A program made the translations under genes and the position numbers. The notes under the pieces were generated by a model, which was not told the origin of the DNA, did no database searches, and worked only from the letters and a program-made list of their open reading frames with translations. Positions 1-5,615 of a stretch of DNA of 5,626 nt are shown in pieces. The DNA is taken from NCBI GenBank assembly GCA_023145975.1, contig JAGLCZ010000435.1:1-5626 (forward strand), in the 5' to 3' direction. The DNA comes from Candidatus Hydrogenedentota bacterium. Lineage in GTDB: Bacteria; Hydrogenedentota; Hydrogenedentia; Hydrogenedentales; CAITNO01. The number at the start of each line of letters is the position of its first letter. Position 1 is the first letter of the stretch.

Positions 1-190
1 TTTTAATGCCTTCCTGATCAATCACTTCCGCCAACGCACCCAATATATCACGTGCACCCGCAGCAATGCCGCAGGTACCCATGTGGACGGTGATGGTGAT
101 TTCCTGAGGACCCGAACGCAATGCGATAGCCTCGCGTGCTTTCTCGCGAAGGGCCGCAAGATCTTTGGGGGATGAAATTTTTGTCGTCAT
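1..190 (-). CDS. hndB: HndB-type thioredoxin-like [2Fe-2S] ferredoxin subunit of NADP-reducing hydrogenase (5' part only)
   Basis: Only the first 63 codons are in the window; the 3' end runs off the left edge. The peptide starts MTTKISSPKDL and contains HMGTCGIAAGARDIL at residues 36-50, the typical N-terminal region of HndB-like (2Fe-2S) ferredoxins with the first cluster cysteine at C40. In HndABCD hydrogenases (family knowledge) HndB is a small cytoplasmic electron-transfer subunit between the NuoE-like HndA and the NAD(P)H/FMN subunit HndC, with HndD the catalytic [FeFe] subunit. The gene starts 34 nt after the hndA stop codon, with AAAGGA about 11 nt before the ATG, so it is probably co-transcribed with rex and hndA. 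hndC and hndD would be expected next, but lie outside the window. The remaining cluster cysteines cannot be seen. Confidence 0.8.
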   Translation of the reverse strand, partial: MTTKISSPKDLAALREKAREAIALRSGPQEITITVHMGTCGIAAGARDILGALAEVIDQEGIK

Positions 191-224
191 AATTCAAAGT
201 TTCCTTTACGGTTTCACGAAATGG

Positions 225-767
225 TTATTCCTGGTTAACTGCGGCTGCCTGATCCTGATCCAAATACTGGTCAAGAATCTGCTGCAGCCGTGCCGCTTTA
301 ACACGCTGATGAACATCTTCATCAATCATAATAGCCGGAGCCAGACCACAGGCGCCAAAGCAGCGCGCTACGTCCAGCGAGAAATTCCGGTCGGGAGTTG
401 TTTCACCGACATCGATGCCCAAACGTTCTTTGATCGCATCAAGTACTTGCTTTCCACCGCGCACATAACAGGCGGTACCCAGACAAACACGAATGATGTG
501 CTTGCCTCGGGGCTGTGTCGAGAAAAAGGAATAAAATCCTACTACGCCAGCCACTTCGCTGTACGACTTATTCAGCCCGAGGCTGACTTTGCGTAGTGCG
601 CATTCCGGCAAATAACCGAAAATGGCCTGAGCCGTCTGCAGTACCGGTATTAATGCGCCCGGCTTATCCTTGTACTCGGCGATAACCTCGTCAAGACGTG
701 CGAGCAATTCTTCCTCGCTGACCTCTTCCGTACAGCAACAACAATTGCTCTGTTCTTTGTCAACCAT
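225..767 (-). CDS. hndA: NuoE/HndA-like [2Fe-2S] subunit of electron-bifurcating or NADP-reducing hydrogenase
   Basis: This 180-aa protein belongs to the 24-kDa NuoE family. A helical N-terminal part (about 20-85, with KPGALIPVLQTAQAIFGYLPE at 35-55) is followed by a thioredoxin-like domain. The four [2Fe-2S] ligands are C95 and C100 (CLGTAC) and C136 and C140 (CFGAC), the standard CX4C...CX3C pattern. In Hnd and Hyd hydrogenases this subunit passes electrons between the flavin subunit and the rest of the cytoplasmic complex. Its placement between rex and an hndB-like gene favours HndA over complex I NuoE. The ATG has a strong AAAGGAG site 7 nt upstream and lies 58 nt after the rex stop codon, with a stem-loop in the gap. 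An oddity is a run of four cysteines at residues 9-12, before an acidic stretch. NADPH versus NADH specificity cannot be decided from this subunit. Confidence 0.86.
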   Translation of the reverse strand: MVDKEQSNCCCCTEEVSEEELLARLDEVIAEYKDKPGALIPVLQTAQAIFGYLPECALRKVSLGLNKSYSEVAGVVGFYSFFSTQPRGKHIIRVCLGTACYVRGGKQVLDAIKERLGIDVGETTPDRNFSLDVARCFGACGLAPAIMIDEDVHQRVKAARLQQILDQYLDQDQAAAVNQE

Positions 768-785
768 AATAGTTCTCCTTTATAC

Positions 786-813
786 GCGCCGCAGCGTGAC
801 AAATGCCCGGCGC
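786..813 (-). other. GC-rich stem-loop between rex and hndA
   Basis: A perfect 6-bp inverted repeat, GCGCCG (786-791) and CGGCGC (808-813), encloses a 16-base loop. It lies in the 58-nt gap after rex, a few bases upstream of the hndA ribosome binding site. No T-run follows it in the direction of transcription, so it is not a standard terminator. It could stabilise the downstream mRNA, mark a processing site, or set the rex to hndA ratio. This role is inference. Confidence 0.4.
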
Positions 814-825
814 TCACAACTACAG

Positions 826-1518
826 TTACACTGGAATGTCCGCCTCACTATTGTCAGACGAAATATCCTGATCCGCTTCTTTCATATCTGAAATGCGCGC
901 TGGACGGCGCGCAAAATACGCTACTTTCTCAAAGGATGTAGTTAAATCGACATTCTCGACATATACATGTTCCGGCACTTGCAAACGGGTGGGAGCAAAA
1001 TTTAACACGCCGGTTATTCCAGCGTCGCAAAGCAGCGTCGCCACTGATTGCGCTTGTTCCATGGGAACTGTGATTACACCGATATCTATACGCCATTCCT
1101 GTATAACACTCGGTAATTGCTCAAGGGCATAACAATTACATCCCCGCACAACTAAACCATAACGTGCAGGATTCACGTCAAAGGCAGCATGGATATGGAG
1201 CCAGCGCCAGCGACCTGAAAAATGCGTCAACAACGAACGTCCAAGGTGCCCTAGCCCCACCAACACTGCACGCTGGCTTTGAGGAGCATCTAACACTTCG
1301 GCAATCGCTGCCAACAAGTCCTTGATCTGATAGCCGGCATGAGGCACACCGGAACAGCCCAGCTGCATAATATCCCGCCGTACCTGAGCAGGTGTTACGC
1401 CAACAGGCACACATAATTGGCGTGAAAAAACAACGGTCTCTCCCTCACCACGCAGCCGCAGCAACAGCCGGCGATAGAGACTTAACCGTTCAATCGTTTT
1501 TTGAGACGCAATATCCAT
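826..1518 (-). CDS. rex: Redox-sensing transcriptional repressor Rex
   Basis: The 230-aa protein has the two-domain layout of Rex. A winged-helix DNA-binding domain (about 1-75) has the recognition-helix stretch AQVRRDIMQLG at 44-54. A Rossmann domain follows, with the GxGxxG nucleotide loop GLGHLG at 88-93 and the acidic end of the second strand at D114 (FDVNPARYG). The Rex signatures IGVITVP (146-152), AGITGVLNFAP (166-176) and VENVDLT (187-193) are all present. Rex dimers bind DNA when NADH is low and release it when NADH/NAD+ rises (family knowledge). A hydrophilic, acidic tail follows the last core helix (about 207-230). The start has AGGA 6-9 nt upstream. rex is the first gene of the operon with hndA and hndB, so it probably controls both itself and the hydrogenase through the operator-like palindrome at 1675-1692. 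Confidence 0.93.
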   Translation of the reverse strand: MDIASQKTIERLSLYRRLLLRLRGEGETVVFSRQLCVPVGVTPAQVRRDIMQLGCSGVPHAGYQIKDLLAAIAEVLDAPQSQRAVLVGLGHLGRSLLTHFSGRWRWLHIHAAFDVNPARYGLVVRGCNCYALEQLPSVIQEWRIDIGVITVPMEQAQSVATLLCDAGITGVLNFAPTRLQVPEHVYVENVDLTTSFEKVAYFARRPARISDMKEADQDISSDNSEADIPV

Positions 1519-1601
1519 CGTATATCCTGAGTTACCCTGTTATCCGTATGCTGCAATATCATCTTTATGCCAGAAACACCAGCGAACTCCGCTCCTGTTT
1601 A

Positions 1602-1623
1602 GCATGACTAACATAAGTTATGC
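1602..1623. repeat. Imperfect inverted repeat in rex leader
   Basis: GCATGACT (1602-1609) and AGTTATGC (1616-1623) form an 8-bp inverted repeat with one mismatch around a 6-base centre, within the predicted untranslated leader of rex. In the minus-strand transcript the mismatch is A:C. It could be an RNA hairpin or a binding site for an unknown dimeric regulator. It does not match the Rex consensus. Confidence 0.4.
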
Positions 1624-1631
1624 CGCCTATA

Positions 1632-1647
1632 CCTACCGTTAGGTAGG
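1632..1647. repeat. Perfect inverted repeat CCTACC-GTTA-GGTAGG in rex leader
   Basis: A perfect 6-bp inverted repeat with a 4-base centre lies about 30 bases downstream of the Rex operator candidate and about 115 bases upstream of the rex start codon. As RNA it would form a compact tetraloop hairpin; as DNA it could be an operator. No U-run follows on the rex transcript, so a plain terminator is unlikely. Confidence 0.5.
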
Positions 1648-1674
1648 CACTACGCCGAACAACAAATTCCTGTT

Positions 1675-1692
1675 TCGTGAATTTATAAACGA
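1675..1692. promoter_or_regulatory. Putative Rex operator (ROP-like palindrome)
   Basis: Read on the minus strand, the site is TCGTTTATAAATTCACGA. Compared with the classical Rex consensus TTGTGAA-N4-TTCACAA it matches 10 of 14 half-site positions. Both deviations at the second base of each half are the symmetric change to TCGT/ACGA, which could be a lineage variant. It begins about 10 bp downstream of the rex -10 box, roughly +4 to +21 from the predicted start, a position where a bound repressor would block initiation. The call rests on partial consensus match, position and the adjacent rex gene. Confidence 0.5.
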
Positions 1693-1702
1693 TTCAAATC
1701 CC

Positions 1703-1731
1703 ACTATACCATATCGGTTAGACAAATGCAA
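1703..1731 (-). promoter_or_regulatory. Sigma70-type promoter of the rex-hnd operon
   Basis: On the minus strand, TTGCAT (1726-1731) and TATAGT (1703-1708) are separated by exactly 17 bp. The -10 box matches the consensus in five of six positions and the -35 box in four. A run of eight A residues (1737-1744 on this strand) lies just upstream of the -35 box and could act as an UP element. Transcription would start near 1696, giving a leader of about 178 nt before rex. Confidence 0.65.
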
Positions 1732-1749
1732 GGGAATTTTTTTTGCAGG

Positions 1750-2275
1750 GCAAATACACTGGGAGTATCACAGGTTCTACACCAATCTCATGTAGAAAAA
1801 CACAACGCAATAGACCGGTACCCTTTGTTAACCCGCTTGTATCCTACCTCTATTTTGGGAACAGTAATTTAAGAAAAATATACCATTGAGGACATACACG
1901 ATAATCTACACCATCCGTCATTACGATCCTTGACCGCTGTGGACAAATGAAGATTGTATATATGGAGAACAAAAATGTCCCCCTCTGGAAAAAACTAAAG
2001 TGTACGCCTACGGAAAGATGTAAAGCAGGGAATGGACACGTCTCATCGCAACGGCGGTAGTTTGTAAATAAAGTACTAAGAAAATATTGCTGTGGGAGAA
2101 AACACAAAAATGGAACAAAGCAAATCTATTTAGAAACTGGAAGAGCAACTTGCAGTAAATGCTTTGGTAATAGTCCCTATAAAATTCTCTTGTAGCGGAT
2201 TTACAGCAATGTACGACCCAAAAAATTTGCAGCTGCATTCCCTAACTTTCCATTAATTCCCGTGAAAACTCAAAC
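1750..2275. other. AT-rich divergent intergenic region, no recognised gene
   Basis: About 530 bases separate the rex promoter from the EF-G-like gene promoter. Reading frames on both strands are short, have no recognisable motifs, and the minus-strand ones are Phe/Cys-rich as expected from an A-rich opposite strand. The longest plus-strand frame that begins with an ATG near an acceptable spacing is 37 codons (1947-2060) with only a weak ribosome site. Two short GGAG-plus-ATG patterns (near 1964 and 2096) open frames of only seven codons. An 8-bp palindrome GCAGCTGC lies at 2229-2236. I see no tRNA, terminator or insertion-sequence end. It may hold upstream control sites, a small RNA, or gene decay. 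Confidence 0.5.
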
Positions 2276-2305
2276 TTGATGATGCCCGTAAGTAATGAGT
2301 ATACT
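2276..2305 (+). promoter_or_regulatory. Probable sigma70-type promoter of the EF-G-like gene
   Basis: TTGATG (2276-2281) and TATACT (2300-2305) are spaced by 18 bp. The -10 box matches five of six consensus positions and the -35 box four. Transcription would begin near 2312, giving an untranslated leader of about 100 nt. That leader includes a small inverted repeat ATTAAA-N5-TTTAAT (2352-2368). No better candidate lies closer to the gene. Confidence 0.55.
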
Positions 2306-2415
2306 AGTTTGCTCTGATGTAAGACTCAGTGGTCAGGACTGTTTTTCTCGAATTAAATTTCCTTTAATCATGTTTGCTCGTGTAATACGGGCTAACCCAC
2401 AGCGGAGGTTTTTTC

Positions 2416-4452
2416 ATGGCGACAATCGAAGCGGGAAAAGTACGTAACGTTGGCATTGTAGGACACGGAGGCGTCGGAAAAACGACGCTTGTAGAACGCA
2501 TTCTCCATAATGCAGGAATTACCGGCCGACTGGGTACGGTAGAAGAAGGTAACACAGTTTGTGATTACCTTGAGGAAGAGATTGAGCGTAAACATAGTAT
2601 TGCTATGTCGCTGGCACATCTGAACTGGAAGGAAGGTCGCATTCATCTTATCGACCATCCCGGTTACATGGATTTTTTGGGGGAACTGGCATCCTCCGCA
2701 CCGCTCATTGATGGTATGGTAATCGTGGTTGACGCCACTAGCGGTGTCCAGATCGGTATGGACAACTCCTGGAAATATGCAGAGCGTTTTAATGTTCCCC
2801 GTGCCTTCTTCGTTAATAAACTGGATCGTGAACACACTGACTTTGATGCAACGGTTGCGCTGCTACAGGAAGCCTATGGCCGTCATTGCGTTCCGCTGGT
2901 AGCGCCTATCGGCGAGGGTACCGATCTTACAGGTGTGATAAATATTGTTTCGGGCGATCTGGAAACCATGCCTGAAAATGCGCTTGCCTTACGTGAATCA
3001 CTGGTTGAAGCCGTTGCAGAAACCAACGAAGAACTCACAGAAAAATATCTTGAAACCCTCGAACTATCGCCGGAAGATTTCAGCGCAGGTTTACAGACCG
3101 GTATCACTACAGGAAAAATAATTCCTATCCTTGCCGGCAGCGTTTCACTGGAATTCGGCATAAATGAGTTACTTGATATGATTGCCGAGTCCTTCCCAAG
3201 TCCACTGACGCGCAAGATAACAGCCACAGAAGATAATGGCACAGAGGTGGAAGTAAAAGCCGATCCGGATGCACCTTTCCTCGCTCAGGTATTCCGTTCT
3301 GTAGTGGATCCCTTTGTTGGTCATCTGACACTATTTCGCGTACTAAGCGGTACCCTAAAATCGGACACCGACTTCTACAATGTGACGACTAACTCGAAGG
3401 AACGCACCGGTAAACTCTATCTGGTAAACGGCAAGCAGCAAGAGCAGGTGGACAAGGTGGTACCCGGCGATATTGCTGCCATGACGAAATTAAAAAGTAC
3501 ACATTTTGGTGATACCATTGCAGCGGCTGGCTGCAATCTGAATTTGCCCGGTATTGAATTGCCTGAAGCCATGGTCAAACTCGCCATCCTCCCGAAATCA
3601 CGATCCGATGAAGATAAAATTGGTGAAGCCCTCAATCGTCTGGCAGAAGAAGATCCCACATTTTCCCATTATCGGGACGCAGCAACAGGCGACCATCTGA
3701 TTCGCGGCATGGGCGATTTGCAGTTGGATATTCTGCTGAACCGTATGCAGCGGAAATTCAAAATTGAAGTTGAGACAAAAACACCGAAAGTTGCATTTCG
3801 TGAGACCATCAAATCGAAGGTTGAAATGCAGGGAAAACATAAAAAACAAAGTGGTGGTCACGGACAGTATGGCGATGTACATCTTCGGTTATCACCCAAC
3901 GAACGGGGTGCTGGCTATGAGTTTGTTGACAGTATTGTCGGTGGTGTTGTGCCCAGACAATATATCCCCCATGTTGACAAAGGTGCTCATGATGCACTTG
4001 TAAAAGGTGTCATAAGCGGACACCCTGTGGTGGATGTTGTTGTTGAACTCTTCTTCGGCTCCTACCACGCTGTGGACTCCTCGGAAATGGCATTCAAACT
4101 TGCTGCATCCAAAGCCATCCAGAAAGGTGTTAAGGATGCCCGCCCCTGTCTTCTCGAACCCATTATGGAAATTTCCGTTACTGTTCCTGAGGAATTTATG
4201 GGCGATATCAATGGTGACCTGAGCAGCCGTCGCGGACGTATCAACGGCATGGACGCGGCAGGCGGCAGACGTCAGATCATTCGTGCCCTGGTGCCGGAAG
4301 CAGAAATACTCCGCTATTCCACAGATCTACGCAGTATGAGTCAGGGACGTGGTAGTTACGAATTGAAGCTGGATCATTACGAAGAAGTTCCGGATCATGT
4401 TTCTAAAGAAATCGTTGCTGCATACGAGAAGTCACGAACCGAAGAAGACTAA
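2416..4452 (+). CDS. EF-G-like translational GTPase (EF-G2 type paralogue of elongation factor G)
   Basis: This 678-aa cytoplasmic protein has all five EF-G domains. The GTPase domain shows the P-loop GHGGVGKTT (16-24), DHPGY (80-84) and NKLD (134-137). Domain II spans about 283-370 and domain III about 385-455 (RGMGDLQLDILLNRM at 430-444). Domain IV carries HKKQSGGHGQYGDV (475-488) and SYHAVDSSEMAFK (549-561); domain V runs from about 580 to the end. The start follows GGAGG by 7 nt. Two features point to the EF-G2-like subfamily rather than housekeeping FusA. Switch I reads ERKHSI instead of ERGITI, and Tyr84 replaces the catalytic His of DTPGH. There is also no long G' insertion. The role of EF-G2 is poorly defined; the Thermus paralogue is a ribosome-dependent GTPase, so an auxiliary translocation or ribosome-linked role is likely. 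The gene appears monocistronic, with its own promoter and terminator, and is not in a str operon. Confidence 0.92.
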   Translation: MATIEAGKVRNVGIVGHGGVGKTTLVERILHNAGITGRLGTVEEGNTVCDYLEEEIERKHSIAMSLAHLNWKEGRIHLIDHPGYMDFLGELASSAPLIDGMVIVVDATSGVQIGMDNSWKYAERFNVPRAFFVNKLDREHTDFDATVALLQEAYGRHCVPLVAPIGEGTDLTGVINIVSGDLETMPENALALRESLVEAVAETNEELTEKYLETLELSPEDFSAGLQTGITTGKIIPILAGSVSLEFGINELLDMIAESFPSPLTRKITATEDNGTEVEVKADPDAPFLAQVFRSVVDPFVGHLTLFRVLSGTLKSDTDFYNVTTNSKERTGKLYLVNGKQQEQVDKVVPGDIAAMTKLKSTHFGDTIAAAGCNLNLPGIELPEAMVKLAILPKSRSDEDKIGEALNRLAEEDPTFSHYRDAATGDHLIRGMGDLQLDILLNRMQRKFKIEVETKTPKVAFRETIKSKVEMQGKHKKQSGGHGQYGDVHLRLSPNERGAGYEFVDSIVGGVVPRQYIPHVDKGAHDALVKGVISGHPVVDVVVELFFGSYHAVDSSEMAFKLAASKAIQKGVKDARPCLLEPIMEISVTVPEEFMGDINGDLSSRRGRINGMDAAGGRRQIIRALVPEAEILRYSTDLRSMSQGRGSYELKLDHYEEVPDHVSKEIVAAYEKSRTEED

Positions 4453-4468
4453 TCACATACCTATTTTT

Positions 4469-4511
4469 GGGACGGCATGTACCTCTATACCGCATGCCGT
4501 CCCTCTTTTTT
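4469..4511 (+). terminator. Rho-independent terminator of the EF-G-like gene
   Basis: A perfect 11-bp stem (GGGACGGCATG at 4469-4479 with CATGCCGTCCC at 4493-4503) with a 13-base loop is followed by TCTTTTTT. It begins 16 bases after the stop codon. The strong stem plus U-run separates this gene from the pseudopilin cluster downstream. Confidence 0.92.
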
Positions 4512-4550
4512 GAATAATATCTGTACCGAATGTATCCCATCCGGGTACTA

Positions 4551-4581
4551 TTAACGTTCTACAGGTATAAATGCGTACAAT
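4551..4581 (+). promoter_or_regulatory. Weak promoter candidate for the pseudopilin cluster
   Basis: TTAACG (4551-4556) and TACAAT (4576-4581) match the sigma70 boxes in four and five of six positions, but the 19-bp spacer is longer than ideal. Because a strong terminator lies just upstream, the pseudopilin genes need a promoter in 4512-4655, and this is the best I can find. No sigma54-type GG/GC pair is visible. Confidence 0.3.
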
Positions 4582-4655
4582 ATCGTTGTGATACCTTGTG
4601 AATTCGTCATCAATATATTACGGATAACAGCGTACAGAACAAATGGAGATGTTCC

Positions 4656-5042
4656 ATGAGCAATACTGGTGGTTTTACCCTGATAGAGTTAATTCTGGTT
4701 ACAGTAATTATTGGCATTCTGGCAGGAATGGTGATGGTCAATTACGGCGGGCGGGCGCGTGAAGCGCAAATCCGGGCATCTAAAGGAGATATTGCCAATC
4801 TAAGCACCGCCATCGATCTATTTGCCCTGGATAATAATGATACCTATCCCGCTGGTCTGGACAATCTGGTTAGCGGGACACGTCGCTATATCCGTGAGCT
4901 GCAGCCTGATCCCTGGGGGAACGCGTATAACTATAAAGCCCCGACAGACATTATGCTTGCGGACTATGTGATCTTCTCTTCGGGGCCCGATGGAATGCCC
5001 GGCACAGAGGATGATGTAACTTCCACCTCACCCATGCCCTAA
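4656..5042 (+). CDS. gspG: Type II secretion major pseudopilin GspG
   Basis: The 128-aa prepilin has a six-residue leader ending in Gly6, followed by FTLIELILVTVIIGILAG, the N-methylation and hydrophobic helix. Predicted cleavage is at G6/F7, and Glu11 is the conserved fifth residue of the mature protein. GspG hallmarks follow: DPWGNAYNY (85-93) and a C-terminal acidic loop, SSGPDGMPGTEDD (108-120), where GspG binds calcium. GspG polymerises into the periplasmic pseudopilus that drives type II secretion after processing by GspO/PilD (family knowledge). The usual YPTTEQGLEAL segment is shortened to YPAGLDNLVSG. The start has GGAG 7 nt upstream; two nearby upstream ATGs are out of frame. It is the first gene of a cluster, with the gspH-like gene 45 nt downstream. 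Related pseudopilins in type IV pilus-like machines of other phyla can look similar. Confidence 0.85.
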   Translation: MSNTGGFTLIELILVTVIIGILAGMVMVNYGGRAREAQIRASKGDIANLSTAIDLFALDNNDTYPAGLDNLVSGTRRYIRELQPDPWGNAYNYKAPTDIMLADYVIFSSGPDGMPGTEDDVTSTSPMP

Positions 5043-5087
5043 TATCCGCTGGAATACAATACAAACCGCCTGGCAGAAAGAAACACC

Positions 5088-5615
5088 GTGAGCAGGCATT
5101 CTATAACAGTCCAACACGAACGAGACGGCTTTACGCTGCTCGAGCTTCTGGTTGTAATGGCGATACTGGCGATTATTTCGTCCTCCCTGGTGCCAGTCTA
5201 CGTGAGTGCCATGGATGGAGTCCGTACCCGTAACGCCCAGAACGACATCATTTCGGTATTACGGTATGCTCAGGAGGTAGCTGTACGCGAATCCCGCGAG
5301 CACCGTGTTTATTTCAATAAAAAAACGGGTGTCTACCATTTGATGCGACTCATTAGGCTTGAGAATGACGAAAAAGTGTTTGAGCCCGCCGATTCACTCA
5401 TTGGAGAAAAACAAAGCATTCCCGCTACATTGGTCTTTGCGAATATCCGTGCACGACGAGACAGGCGTACCCGGGAATACTTTATATCCTGCCTGCCCAA
5501 TGGAGCAAGTGATAAAGCGGTGATACGCCTTCGCGATCAACGATCACACGGTGTATATATTGAGATCACCGTAGAAGGGCCTTTGGGTAAAATAACGCTT
5601 GAGGAGTCCCGCTAA
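5088..5615 (+). CDS. gspH: GspH-like minor pseudopilin
   Basis: The 175-aa prepilin has a 14-residue, rather polar leader and the cleavage motif DG/FTLLELLVVMAILAII (cut at G14/F15, with Glu19 as mature residue 5). The rest fits the GspH/FimT-like fold: a helix with RNAQNDIISVLRYAQEVAVRE (48-68), then beta strands, with FISCLPNGAS (132-141) matching the family's F-x-PdG turn. GspH joins the tip or body of the type II pseudopilus in the inner membrane and periplasm. The start is GTG with only a weak AGAAAG site; no other in-frame start precedes the cleavage motif closely, and the gap from gspG is short, so readthrough translation is likely. A basic stretch RARRDRRTR lies at 121-129. Assignment to GspH rather than another type IV pilin-like minor pilin rests on order after gspG and the C-terminal motif. 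Confidence 0.72.
   Translation: MSRHSITVQHERDGFTLLELLVVMAILAIISSSLVPVYVSAMDGVRTRNAQNDIISVLRYAQEVAVRESREHRVYFNKKTGVYHLMRLIRLENDEKVFEPADSLIGEKQSIPATLVFANIRARRDRRTREYFISCLPNGASDKAVIRLRDQRSHGVYIEITVEGPLGKITLEESR

Noticed and set aside
165..596. 143-codon plus-strand frame opposite hndA and hndB
   Set aside because: It is antisense to two genes with intact cluster-binding motifs and has no motif of its own.
1721..1755. Possible plus-strand terminator around the T8 run (TGCAA...TTGCA)
   Set aside because: The stem would be only 5 bp and contain the T-run in its loop. The A/T tract is better explained as an upstream element of the rex promoter.
1930..1964. Promoter-like TTGACC with TTGTAT/TATATA in the gap
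   Set aside because: Spacings to good -10 matches are too long (19-21 bp), and no gene with a sound start follows.
1850..2238. Overlapping minus-strand frames of 85 and 76 codons in the intergenic region
   Set aside because: They overlap each other in different frames, are rich in Phe, Tyr and Cys as expected from an A-rich opposite strand, and have no recognisable domain or clear ribosome site.
2393..2410. AACC/GGTT pairing that could mask the EF-G-like gene's ribosome binding site
   Set aside because: Only 4 bp of pairing across a 10-base loop; too weak to support a control element.
2392..2835. 147-codon minus-strand frame inside the EF-G-like gene
   Set aside because: It lies opposite a strongly conserved GTPase domain and has no family resemblance; it is a shadow frame.
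4512..4655. Sigma54 promoter for gspG
   Set aside because: No TGGCAC-N5-TTGC-like pair is present in this stretch.
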